This document shows, one piece after another, positions 18,611 to 25,754 of a stretch of 43,746 nt of DNA. The stretch covers positions 1 to 43,746 of the forward strand of contig NZ_JAILWA010000012.1 of assembly GCF_025699255.1 (NCBI RefSeq), in the 5' to 3' direction. The notes below the pieces were generated by a model. It was not told where the DNA came from. It made no database searches and saw nothing but the letters and a program-made list of their open reading frames with translations. Position 1 is the stretch's first letter; every line of letters starts with the position of its first letter. The stretch is from Nitrosopumilus sp. (GTDB taxonomy: Archaea; Thermoproteota; Nitrososphaeria; Nitrososphaerales; Nitrosopumilaceae). The translations under genes and the position numbers were made by a program.

Positions 18611-18645
18611 GCATTCATTCTAAATTTTGGTTGTGTGGGATCCTG

Positions 18646-18667
18646 TCTTATTTTTAAGATTTTTTTA
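18646..18667 (+). terminator. Small hairpin plus T-run after rep
   Basis: TCTTA-TTTT-TAAGA followed by a run of T, 36 bp past the rep stop. The stem is only 5 bp, so the T-run may be the effective archaeal termination signal. Confidence 0.35.
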
Positions 18668-18729
18668 TTTTATGAATTTAATATTTCGTTATACCATTCC
18701 TATAAATTCAAGATTCGTGTAAATAATGT

Positions 18730-19434
18730 ATGAGTCTGATTGAATCCCTTAGTGAGTTTTATACAAATTATGCTTGGTTTTTATGGATTCTGGGAATTTT
18801 AATCCCTTCTGTCATATCAGCTGTAATTCCTAAGATTAGAAGGAAATTCAAAACACTATTTTTTAGAATGATATTAAAAATTCAAGGAAATGATGTTGGA
18901 ATAAATGCAGTTTATTTAAAAAATTATCTTGAACCTCCACAAGGAAAAATGAATAATGATATTTTTGATCAAATAAAAAATGAAATCTCCTATGATAAAA
19001 TAGATAAAGTCAGCATGCACCCAAGGTTCCTAAAAATCCGTTCAAATAAACTTGGAATGAAACTTATAATTTCAATTGAGAAAGAATATTTGGAAATTGA
19101 AGATGAGGAATTACAAAGTATTCCATATAATGTAACAATTGAGATGGATGCGGATATCAAAGGTACCTCTAACATACACAATTTGGATGATTTTGTCACA
19201 ATATCTGAAAAAATTCAAGAAATTATTAGAACAAAATTATTTCCAAATGCAGAAGTTGGGCAATCTTATGTTGTATGTACTGTCAACAATATTCTAAATG
19301 ATGTATCTATAGATAATGAAAAGAAATTTGAATTTGAAGATAATCAAATCACTATGAGTGGAAACACTACAACCATTCTCTCTCATACTCCTCGTAACCT
19401 TACTCAAATTCTGAAGAAGTACGTCTACGCCTAA
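18730..19434 (+). CDS. Membrane-anchored protein, function unknown
   Basis: A 234-residue protein with one N-terminal hydrophobic segment (AWFLWILGILIPSVISAVI), a basic stretch (RRKFKTLFFRM) and a soluble domain of mixed alpha/beta character containing YNVTIEMDADIKGT. No family recognised. Its last 35 bp overlap the convergent gene at 19400, an unusually long overlap for this window. Confidence 0.6.
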   Translation: MSLIESLSEFYTNYAWFLWILGILIPSVISAVIPKIRRKFKTLFFRMILKIQGNDVGINAVYLKNYLEPPQGKMNNDIFDQIKNEISYDKIDKVSMHPRFLKIRSNKLGMKLIISIEKEYLEIEDEELQSIPYNVTIEMDADIKGTSNIHNLDDFVTISEKIQEIIRTKLFPNAEVGQSYVVCTVNNILNDVSIDNEKKFEFEDNQITMSGNTTTILSHTPRNLTQILKKYVYA

Positions 19435-20149
19435 TCACTTTACCTAATACAACGTAATCCATTAACTCATTAATGAAATACTCAATAAATTGACTATCTG
19501 AAATATCATCACCTTCATCTAGATTTAGTGAAACTCCTCCATATTTTGAAACTGATACACTTAGATTCATTTTCTCAAAATATCCTGATTCAAATGTAAT
19601 GGAACTTTTTAACATTTGAGCATATTCTTTTGCAAGTAGGGGATCTTTAGCTATGTCTATTCCATGAATAGTTCCTCCTTGCCAGAATCCTGATCTTTTC
19701 ACATTACTTTTCTTATGTTTCGGAAAATCTGTTTCTAATTTTTGCATGTTGAAGTGTACGGGCCTTGCAGTGTTCTTGTTTCCTCCTAATGCAATTGATA
19801 GAGCTTTAATGACTATTGGACGTTCTTTAATGTTGTTTGTTCTTACAAATTTATCATTAATTATTTGAAAAGTAAATAATCTAGGTACTAAAGAATATTT
19901 TATTTTAATTGAATATCTTCCTGTGTCTTCATCTTTATCTCTAGTATGTCTTCCAACTTGAATATAATCAATTAATTCACAATTCAGAATTCTATCCTCT
20001 TCTATTTTGTATTCTGATTGTGTTTCTCGTAATTGAATTACTCCTTCTACAGATTCTCCTTCCACCTCATGATTGAATGTAAAAATTTTTGAGAATTTTC
20101 CTTTTAATTTCATTTCTTCTTCAAATGCACTAAAAACACCATTAGTCAT
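19400..20149 (-). CDS. Unrecognised 249-residue protein
   Basis: No family recognised. A soluble, beta-rich looking protein with a central KRSGFWQGGTIHGIDIAKDPLLAKEYA stretch (GGTIHGID is the most distinctive part) and a basic C-terminus (KVIRRRRTSS). It overlaps the convergent 18730 gene and is followed upstream by the 400-bp non-coding region. Confidence 0.6.
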   Translation of the reverse strand: MTNGVFSAFEEEMKLKGKFSKIFTFNHEVEGESVEGVIQLRETQSEYKIEEDRILNCELIDYIQVGRHTRDKDEDTGRYSIKIKYSLVPRLFTFQIINDKFVRTNNIKERPIVIKALSIALGGNKNTARPVHFNMQKLETDFPKHKKSNVKRSGFWQGGTIHGIDIAKDPLLAKEYAQMLKSSITFESGYFEKMNLSVSVSKYGGVSLNLDEGDDISDSQFIEYFINELMDYVVLGKVIRRRRTSSEFE

Positions 20150-20349
20150 ACTGTATTTTTGAGATAGTCTGATTTAATCTTGTTCATATTATAGTAATTT
20201 CTTAAATTTTATATCTGCATATTTTAGCCATAATCATACTTTCAAGTGTCCATCTTGACTAGAAATTGCTTCAAAATACAACTTGTGACGTTTCTAGTTA
20301 ATCATCACGAGTAAGATATTGTTTGATCTTTGACCAACTGTAATACTAA

Positions 20350-20369
20350 TGTTCATTTAACAATGAACA
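20350..20369. repeat. Perfect 8-bp inverted repeat
   Basis: TGTTCATT-TAAC-AATGAACA, a perfect 8-bp stem with 4-nt loop in the non-coding region. Confidence 0.7.
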
Positions 20370-20380
20370 GTTCTCATTAA

Positions 20381-20407
20381 ACCAATACTCATAAAATGAC
20401 TATTGGT
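20381..20407. repeat. Inverted repeat / hairpin 7+4 bp
   Basis: Outer arms ACCAATA and TATTGGT (20381-20387, 20401-20407) enclose inner arms TCAT/ATGA around AAA, separated by one C-C mismatch on each side. Lies 11 bp after the preceding inverted repeat. Confidence 0.65.
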
Positions 20408-20550
20408 CTGTGATGCTACTCGAATTATTCTTAGTAACACTGATACTGACGGAACTTATGGTCTATGCGAAGAAATGACTTCTCCTAGAGAAAGCATCCT
20501 ACTCATTTGTAAACAAAACCCATTGTTAATTGAAATGTAAAATATTTGAT

Positions 20551-20925
20551 CTATTTCAAACGTCTGTAAATTTCCTTAAATTCTTTTGAAAGATCGTATG
20601 AAATGTTTAGTATGTGTGTGAGTCGGTTCATCGATACCATACCATTGCCCACCTGTCTTAGGATGGTCAGGGCTTTCTGAGGCGATGTTGCAGATGGCTG
20701 TTTCTGATTAGACCATGTCTTAAAGGAGTCCTCTACATCCAGACAGAAATTCAATACAAATTCTTTCCATTCTGGGGTTTGATTCAGCTTATCTTTTCCT
20801 AGAAATGCTTCTGCTATTGTGCGAAATTCGTTTTGCCTATCTGCATACAGCATTTTGAGTGATTCCTGAATTTTTTCTTCAGTATATTCTGGTGTCTTTA
20901 GCATGTACATTCCCTTAATTTCCAT
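20551..20925 (-). CDS. Unrecognised 124-residue helical protein
   Basis: No family recognised. Predominantly helical and polar (EEKIQESLKMLYADRQNEFRTIAEAFLGKDKL), with conserved-looking LTHILNISYDLSKEFKEIYRRLK at the end. Several Met codons near the start (residues 1, 6, 8) make the exact start uncertain. Confidence 0.55.
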   Translation of the reverse strand: MEIKGMYMLKTPEYTEEKIQESLKMLYADRQNEFRTIAEAFLGKDKLNQTPEWKEFVLNFCLDVEDSFKTWSNQKQPSATSPQKALTILRQVGNGMVSMNRLTHILNISYDLSKEFKEIYRRLK

Positions 20926-20988
20926 GATCTTAATTTGAAGAGTTTGTAATTAAACCAATCTGAGATTTCATTTTTTGAAAACGTCATG

Positions 20989-21192
20989 TCAAATCCTCTG
21001 GATCTTTTTTTGATAGATTCTGTTTTTTGCCCTTACTCGAAGTTTTGTATTGCAACAAGTACATCGAACAAGATCTGTCTTAATGAATCTGGAGCATACA
21101 CTGCACCATTTTAATCCATTTTGATATTTGATTCCTCCATCAAATCGTTTTATCTTAAAATCTATACAATGTCCTTTGCATCTTGGTGCCAA
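20989..21192 (-). CDS. Zinc-ribbon protein, paralog 1 (divergent from nirK-like 1)
   Basis: A 67-residue basic protein with cysteines arranged CKGHC ... WCSVC ... CTCC. It is clearly related to the 73-residue protein at 23569-23790: both read C-x3-C, F, G-x2-YQ-G-x-K-x-C-x2-C, then C-x-C-C-x3-LR and a final RI. Likely binds zinc; DNA/RNA binding or transcription function is only inferred from size and charge. Each paralog is transcribed away from a NirK-like gene. Confidence 0.75.
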   Translation of the reverse strand: MAPRCKGHCIDFKIKRFDGGIKYQNGLKWCSVCSRFIKTDLVRCTCCNTKLRVRAKNRIYQKKIQRI

Positions 21193-21235
21193 GACAAATT
21201 AAAGAAAATCACTATACATAAGAACACTGTATTAC

Positions 21236-21255
21236 AATGTTTGCAAATGTTTGCA
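21236..21255. promoter_or_regulatory. Tandem 10-mer / palindrome between zinc ribbon 1 and nirK-like 1
   Basis: AATGTTTGCA occurs twice back to back (one helical turn), and the sub-sequence TGCAAA-TG-TTTGCA (21242-21255) is a perfect dyad. It lies 50-63 bp before the zinc-ribbon start and 44-57 bp before the nirK-like start: a candidate operator. Confidence 0.55.
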
Positions 21256-21298
21256 GAATAAACTTCCTTGTTAAATGTAATATGCAGAATTATGATTC

Positions 21299-22648
21299 AT
21301 GGATAGAAATATGATCATGATTGCAGCACTAGTCTCCTTTGGAGTGGCGTTTGGTTTGTGGTTCATTGTTTCTGAGACCCCCTCAGTATCATATGCAGAA
21401 AATATTTCTATCCAAAATCCCCCAGTCACACGAACCTTTACTGTGTTTGCTGAAGATACTACTATCGAGATTGCACCTGGCAAACGAATTGAAGCTTGGA
21501 CTTACAATGGAACCATTCCTGGTCCTACTTTGCGAGCAACTGAAGGTGACAGAGTAATAATCAATTTCATCAACAATGGCAAACTTCCACATACTATGCA
21601 TTTTCATGGAGATCATAATGAGAAAAATGATGGTGTATTCCAAGAAGTACTTCCAGGCGATTCTTACACCTATGATTTCATCGCCGAACCTGCTGGGGCA
21701 TTCATGTATCACTGTCATGTAATGCCTGTATCTGAACACATACGAAATGGATTGTATGGGGCATTCATTGTAGATCCTAAAGAAGGATTAGAACCCGCAC
21801 GAGAATATGTCTTAGTTAAAGGAGAATATGATTTGGAAAATCAAGAAACATGGACTCCTGATTACGTATTTTTCAATGGTTATGCTGACCAATACTGGAC
21901 AAATCCATTGCCTGCAAAAACCAACGAGCTAGTCCGATTATACTATATTGACATGGGGGCAATTGCAGCCTTTGGCTTCCATATCCATGGAACGATATTT
22001 GATACAATTACTTCGGGAATCTGGGAAAATGAACCAATCAAGACACAGACATGGGAAGTAAGTCCTGGAAATGCCGCAATCTTTGAGGCAAAATGGAAAG
22101 AGCCTGGAAGATACCTATTCCATTTGCATGGAGTACCAGAAGAAAAGGGAACTATGGCTTACTTTGATGTAAGAGATGCCTCTTCTGATGCAGTTGATGG
22201 CGTTGATGTTGCAAAAACTAAATCTATTGATATGTGGGAATGGCAGCAAGAGATTGCAAATAGTTTGCAACAACCTGATCCTGATGCAGAGATTACCCAA
22301 ACGTCTGTAGTTTCATCTGATCATGGACAACATAATGTCCCTACGTCAGATGATGTTGATACTTCACAGATAGTTGAAACAACTCTTTGTGAAGTGGAAG
22401 AAGGCTCTGCAGTAAAGTCATCAAACAAATCATATTATCCAAAAATTACTCAGATAAAAGCTGGAGACACTGTTACATGGACAAACAAGGACATCTCTGT
22501 TCATACTGTTACAAGCAATGATGATATCTTTGATTCTGGAATGATGATGTCTGGTGATTCGTTTGAACAAACTTTTGATGAGATTGGTTTGTATGAATAC
22601 TATTGCATGCTTCATCCTTGGATGACTGGAACCGTGAAAGCTGTGTGA
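21299..22648 (+). CDS. NirK-like multicopper oxidase with C-terminal blue-copper domain, copy 1
   Basis: A 449-residue exported protein: N-terminal hydrophobic segment to about residue 33, then two cupredoxin domains and a third, amicyanin-like domain. Copper residues: HFH (His101/103), HCH (His138-Cys139-His140) with His147; domain 2 HIHG (228/230) and HLHG (275/277). The C-terminal type-1 site is His402, Cys436, His439, Met442 (C-x2-H-x2-M). In AOA such proteins are called NirK (nitrite to NO), but HCH also fits a two-domain laccase-like trinuclear site. The axial ligand position of the first type-1 site is Leu152, not Met as in copy 2. Confidence 0.85.
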   Translation: MDRNMIMIAALVSFGVAFGLWFIVSETPSVSYAENISIQNPPVTRTFTVFAEDTTIEIAPGKRIEAWTYNGTIPGPTLRATEGDRVIINFINNGKLPHTMHFHGDHNEKNDGVFQEVLPGDSYTYDFIAEPAGAFMYHCHVMPVSEHIRNGLYGAFIVDPKEGLEPAREYVLVKGEYDLENQETWTPDYVFFNGYADQYWTNPLPAKTNELVRLYYIDMGAIAAFGFHIHGTIFDTITSGIWENEPIKTQTWEVSPGNAAIFEAKWKEPGRYLFHLHGVPEEKGTMAYFDVRDASSDAVDGVDVAKTKSIDMWEWQQEIANSLQQPDPDAEITQTSVVSSDHGQHNVPTSDDVDTSQIVETTLCEVEEGSAVKSSNKSYYPKITQIKAGDTVTWTNKDISVHTVTSNDDIFDSGMMMSGDSFEQTFDEIGLYEYYCMLHPWMTGTVKAV

Positions 22649-23182
22649 TTATTTCTCAAAAGATATTTCCATCATTCTATCCTTGATGACGAAATCGATT
22701 TTTTTCTCAAATCCTTCATTGAAAATCAATTCTAGAACTGTTTTGTGATACAACGACCAGTTATATCCCAAATCATGTTTAATGATATAATTGTGCGTTG
22801 TATCTTTGATGGTGTGATTCATTTCAAAATCTGATATTTTCATTCTTGTAACAAACCATGCCACAAATGAATCCAGATCCATTGATCCTTTCATGAATGT
22901 GGCAATATCTGACACAATGCTTTGTCCAATTTTTTTTGCCATGTCTACTGTTTCTTGTTTTGAAAGTTTTTGAAACAATGCACTTACAATCGGCTTGGCT
23001 ATTGGAACCATACCTACTTTGGGCACAAACATGTCCCATTCTACATATCGTGAAAAAATCTTATTTGCTAATACGTTTAAGCTAATTCCCTGAGATTCTG
23101 ATTCGGCTCTAAGTTTTTCTAGGTTTTCACTGTCAAGTCTAAATGACATTGTCTCTGTTTTCTTTTTTTGTTCCGCAACCAA
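22649..23182 (-). CDS. Ribbon-helix-helix-like regulator, 177 residues
   Basis: The N-terminus (TETMSFRLDSENLEKLRAESESQGISLNVLANKIFSRYVEW) fits a ribbon-helix-helix DNA-binding domain: a beta strand followed by two helices. The remaining ~120 residues are of unknown family and may sense a ligand or dimerise. It ends exactly where the convergent nirK-like 1 gene ends, and a perfect palindrome (23252-23265) lies 70-83 bp before its start, suggesting autoregulation; inference. Confidence 0.7.
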   Translation of the reverse strand: MVAEQKKKTETMSFRLDSENLEKLRAESESQGISLNVLANKIFSRYVEWDMFVPKVGMVPIAKPIVSALFQKLSKQETVDMAKKIGQSIVSDIATFMKGSMDLDSFVAWFVTRMKISDFEMNHTIKDTTHNYIIKHDLGYNWSLYHKTVLELIFNEGFEKKIDFVIKDRMMEISFEK

Positions 23183-23251
23183 TTGCGTTTTTACAATAAT
23201 TATTAGTTAATTATGTATTGTGATTTGAAGTCTATACTCTGTAATGTAAGC

Positions 23252-23265
23252 TTGTCATATGACAA
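23252..23265. promoter_or_regulatory. Perfect 14-bp palindrome TTGTCATATGACAA
   Basis: Lies between the ribbon-helix-helix gene (minus) and the tiny zinc-finger gene at 23308 (plus). Fits a dimeric repressor site. A GTAAGCTTG match to the sites at 23839 and 27381 lies immediately before it (23246-23254). Confidence 0.55.
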
Positions 23266-23307
23266 ATCACTCATGTAGTTTACAATCTAATATAATTTAG
23301 AAAGATA

Positions 23308-23454
23308 ATGTATAACATGGAAACATGTCCGAAATGTTCAAGTTTGATTCAAACAAGTGATACAAACATCTCTCTTCATGCAAAACAACCTTGGAGAAAA
23401 ATTCAAGCAAAATTCTGCATTGGTTGTGATTTTGTAGAATTATTTCATAACTAA
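23308..23454 (+). CDS. 48-residue zinc-ribbon microprotein
   Basis: ATG at 23308 (or 23317) opens a 48-residue frame ending at TAA 23452-23454. Two CxxC knuckles (METCPKCSS and FCIGCDF) 27 residues apart are typical of a rubredoxin-like zinc ribbon. Too short for usual ORF cut-offs. Followed 4 bp later by another tiny zinc-finger frame, which supports both being real. Confidence 0.6.
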   Translation: MYNMETCPKCSSLIQTSDTNISLHAKQPWRKIQAKFCIGCDFVELFHN

Positions 23455-23458
23455 TATT

Positions 23459-23554
23459 ATGAAAATTATAAAAAAATGCATCCATTGTGGACGAGAGTTT
23501 GTAAGTTTATTTGAAAAAATTTGCTCAAACAAATGTAGAAAAGAGATTTCTTGA
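23459..23554 (+). CDS. 31-residue zinc-finger microprotein
   Basis: ATG 23459 to TGA 23552-23554. Sequence has C-x2-C (KKCIHCGREF) and C-x3-C (ICSNKCRKE), a treble-clef-like layout; net charge strongly positive. Four bases after the preceding tiny zinc ribbon, so probably co-transcribed with it. Very short, hence moderate confidence, but four spaced cysteines in 31 residues are hard to explain otherwise. Confidence 0.5.
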   Translation: MKIIKKCIHCGREFVSLFEKICSNKCRKEIS

Positions 23555-23568
23555 CTTTGAATAACAGT

Positions 23569-23790
23569 TCAAATTCTTGAAACATCCCCTTCATATCTTT
23601 TGAATCTAGGCTTTGTTCGTAAACGGTTGTTGCAGCAAGGACAAAACACTCCTTCGTACAACAGCCATTGCTCGCATTTCTGACATCGCTTGTGCCCTAA
23701 TTGATACCTTCTTCCCAAATTTGACCTTTGAACTTCAAACTCTTTGCATTTTCCAATACATGCTGGATGTGGACCTGAATTACGTGACAT
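23569..23790 (-). CDS. Zinc-ribbon protein, paralog 2 (divergent from nirK-like 2)
   Basis: A 73-residue basic protein, paralog of 20989-21192. Cysteines: CIGKC, RCQKC, FCPCC, followed by NNRLRTKPRFKRYEG and a final RI. It is transcribed away from the nirK-like 2 gene, repeating the arrangement of copy 1, with 324 bp between the two. A dyad at 23839-23852 sits 49-62 bp before its start, the same distance as the dyad before paralog 1. Confidence 0.75.
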   Translation of the reverse strand: MSRNSGPHPACIGKCKEFEVQRSNLGRRYQLGHKRCQKCEQWLLYEGVFCPCCNNRLRTKPRFKRYEGDVSRI

Positions 23791-23838
23791 CTACTCGTAT
23801 ATCGTGTTTGTATGTCATAGTATGTCGTATGTTTTTGT

Positions 23839-23864
23839 GCTTACACGTAAGCTTGAGAGCTTAC
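23839..23864. promoter_or_regulatory. Three-half-site element upstream of zinc ribbon 2
   Basis: GCTTAC, 2-nt gap, GTAAGC, 6-nt gap, GCTTAC: an inverted pair plus a direct third copy. The same three-part spacing recurs at 27381-27406, and in both cases TAATCATC begins 7 nt after the last half-site. Confidence 0.55.
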
Positions 23865-23900
23865 CAAGGTTAATCATCTCTAACTATCTATTACAATCAT

Positions 23901-23967
23901 GCGAGAACAATATTTCCCTAGACACAAAAGAAATTGTGAGTTTTTTTCACAATGTTCTCGCTTTTTT
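23901..23967 (+). terminator. Two-level hairpin followed by T6
   Basis: Outer arms GCGAGAAC (23901-23908) and GTTCTCGC (23954-23961) pair perfectly; inner arms ATTGTGA (23933-23939) and TCACAAT (23947-23953) pair perfectly around a T-rich loop, stacked directly on the outer stem with a 24-nt bulge on one side. Six T follow. Terminator, attenuator or small structured RNA ahead of nirK-like 2. Confidence 0.5.
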
Positions 23968-23981
23968 CTAGTGAGTGTGAT

Positions 23982-24101
23982 ATGATGAATTTTTTACTTA
24001 AACAAAAAACAAAACAGATTGTACCCCGTCACAAAAAGGCTTTCTATGGCTTCTATGTTTTTACAGCTAGTCTGATTATTGTTTTATCTTTGGTACTATA
24101 G
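23982..24101 (+). CDS. 39-residue membrane microprotein before nirK-like 2
   Basis: ATG 23982 (or 23985) to TAG 24099-24101. A basic N-terminus (KQKTKQIVPRHKK) precedes one hydrophobic helix (FYGFYVFTASLIIVLSLVL), the typical inside-positive single-pass layout. It ends 13 bp before the nirK-like 2 ATG and could be its co-transcribed partner. No homolog known to me. Confidence 0.5.
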   Translation: MMNFLLKQKTKQIVPRHKKAFYGFYVFTASLIIVLSLVL

Positions 24102-24114
24102 GTAATATCTGAAC

Positions 24115-25449
24115 ATGAAACAAAATACTACCCTCTACGTGATTGTAGGAGTTGTGATTGGGATTAGCTTGGCATTTGTTGCATTCATACAATCTCCTGA
24201 AATTCAAACAAGTGTTGCAGAATCGACTGATATTTATCCCAAATTTGAAAACCCAAATCCTCAAACACTGCATTATACTCTGATTGCTCAAGATGCAGAA
24301 ATTGAAGTAAATCCTGGCGTACGGGCAAAAGTTTGGACGTATAATGGAACAGTTCCAGCCCCTACTCTGAGGTTTTCAGAAGGTGATGATGTCACAGTCA
24401 AGTTTGTAAACGAAACTCCGTATGCACATACTATTCATTTTCATGGAACTCATGATTCCGTAAATGATGGCGTGTTTCCAATGATAATGCCTGGCGAAGA
24501 ATACACGTATCATTTTGTTGCAGAAGAGGCAGGACTGTTCATGTATCACTGTCATGCATTTCCTACATCTGAGCATGTTAGGATGGGTATGTTTGGTGCA
24601 ATGATTATTGATCCTGCAATACGTCCAATGGAACCTGCAAGAGAATATTTTTTCACATTAAGTGAGTTTGATCCTACCAATGCTTTGGAATATTTTACAG
24701 AATACTATCCAATTAACGGATATGCAGGACAATACATGGATCATCCAATCAAGGTTGTATCTGGGGAATTGAATAGGTTTTACGTAGTAGGAATTGGCGG
24801 AGTATTACAATCCCCATTTCACATACACAGTACTATCATGCAAGTATATCCGTCAGGGATTCTATGGAATGAACCTTATTTTGCACAAACTCATTTGATT
24901 GGAAATGGTGATACTGCAATAATTGAAGCAACTTGGGATACTCCTGGAAAATACCTCTTTCATGTTCATGGCATTCAGGAAGAACGTGGCTCTATGGCGA
25001 TAATTGAGGTGTTAGAAGATGATTCATCATTAAAGGATATTCAAACACCAAGCAATAACAAAGGAAGTTATTCAATGATCAAGTGGCAAGAAGACTTGAT
25101 TAAAACACTGGAGGCTCCTGAATTAATCATCTATGAAAATCTTGGAGAAGTCAAAGTCAGTACTGCTGAAAAAATCAACACTGACAAAATAACAATTGCT
25201 AAAGATTCTTGGAATCCTGACATTGTAGAATCTTATGCCCCTACGTCAATTGAAATATCCTCTGGCACTACAGTTACTTGGACTAATGTTGATTCTGTAG
25301 TGCATACTGTAACAGATAATGAAGATTCTTTTGATTCAGGATTTATTCAAGCAGGAAATACTTGGAGTTATACATTCAAACATCCTGGAGAAATTGATTA
25401 TTTGTGTACCTTACATCCGTGGATGACTGGTACAGTTTCTGTGAAATAA
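24115..25449 (+). CDS. NirK-like multicopper oxidase with C-terminal blue-copper domain, copy 2
   Basis: A 444-residue paralog of copy 1, with an N-terminal hydrophobic anchor/signal (LYVIVGVVIGISLAFVAFI), two cupredoxin domains and a C-terminal amicyanin-like domain ending CTLHPWM. Copper residues: HFHG, His145-Cys146-His147, His154 and axial Met159 (MGMFG), HIH and HVH in domain 2. Probable copper nitrite reductase-like or laccase-like oxidase on the outer face of the membrane. Compared with copy 1 it keeps the ordinary Met axial ligand. Followed by a small helical protein and a hemerythrin on the same strand. Confidence 0.86.
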   Translation: MKQNTTLYVIVGVVIGISLAFVAFIQSPEIQTSVAESTDIYPKFENPNPQTLHYTLIAQDAEIEVNPGVRAKVWTYNGTVPAPTLRFSEGDDVTVKFVNETPYAHTIHFHGTHDSVNDGVFPMIMPGEEYTYHFVAEEAGLFMYHCHAFPTSEHVRMGMFGAMIIDPAIRPMEPAREYFFTLSEFDPTNALEYFTEYYPINGYAGQYMDHPIKVVSGELNRFYVVGIGGVLQSPFHIHSTIMQVYPSGILWNEPYFAQTHLIGNGDTAIIEATWDTPGKYLFHVHGIQEERGSMAIIEVLEDDSSLKDIQTPSNNKGSYSMIKWQEDLIKTLEAPELIIYENLGEVKVSTAEKINTDKITIAKDSWNPDIVESYAPTSIEISSGTTVTWTNVDSVVHTVTDNEDSFDSGFIQAGNTWSYTFKHPGEIDYLCTLHPWMTGTVSVK

Positions 25450-25515
25450 TTGGCTTGATGTCATCGTTGAAAGATGTATTGTGATTTTAAATAATATGTT
25501 GGAGAATATTTTGTG

Positions 25516-25740
25516 ATGTTATTATCTAGAGAAGATTTAGAATTGAAACTTGAGGACAATAAAACAGATTTAGATACTGTTGAACAGATTTTACAATACT
25601 ATGATGATGCTAAAAAATATCGACAACTTAGAGAAAAAATTAATGAAATAGAAACTGATTCTTATCTTCTAGATAGGTTGGAAGCATGCGATACTTCAGG
25701 TGCTGCTGAAATTCTCATGAATTTCTTATCCGAAAAATAA
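25516..25740 (+). CDS. Small helical protein, unrecognised
   Basis: A 74-residue, highly charged helical protein (DLELKLEDNKTDLDTVEQILQYYDDAKKYRQLREKI) with one Cys. GTG 25513 is one codon earlier; ATG 25516 is preferred, with GGAG at 25501. It lies 14 bp before the hemerythrin gene and likely shares its transcript. Confidence 0.6.
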   Translation: MLLSREDLELKLEDNKTDLDTVEQILQYYDDAKKYRQLREKINEIETDSYLLDRLEACDTSGAAEILMNFLSEK

Positions 25741-25754
25741 TTGGTTGATGTTAC

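Larger units (their letters stand above)
20150..20550. other. 401-bp non-coding region with stacked inverted repeats
   Basis: No reading frame of note on either strand. Contains two adjacent inverted repeats (20350-20369 and 20381-20407). A GTTAATCATC match to another intergenic site (23869-23878) lies near 20299. It sits within a few kb of the Rep candidate, so a replication origin of the element or a structured RNA are both possible; neither is shown. Confidence 0.45.

Noticed and set aside
20405-20500. Possible C/D-box guide RNA (GTGATGC ... CTGA)
   Set aside because: The C-box match is imperfect and no second C'/D' pair in proper spacing could be made; left as part of the non-coding region.
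21299-25449. Calling both copper oxidases definite nitrite reductases (nirK)
   Set aside because: The HCH motif also fits two-domain laccase-type oxidases, and substrate cannot be read from motifs, so no gene symbol was assigned.
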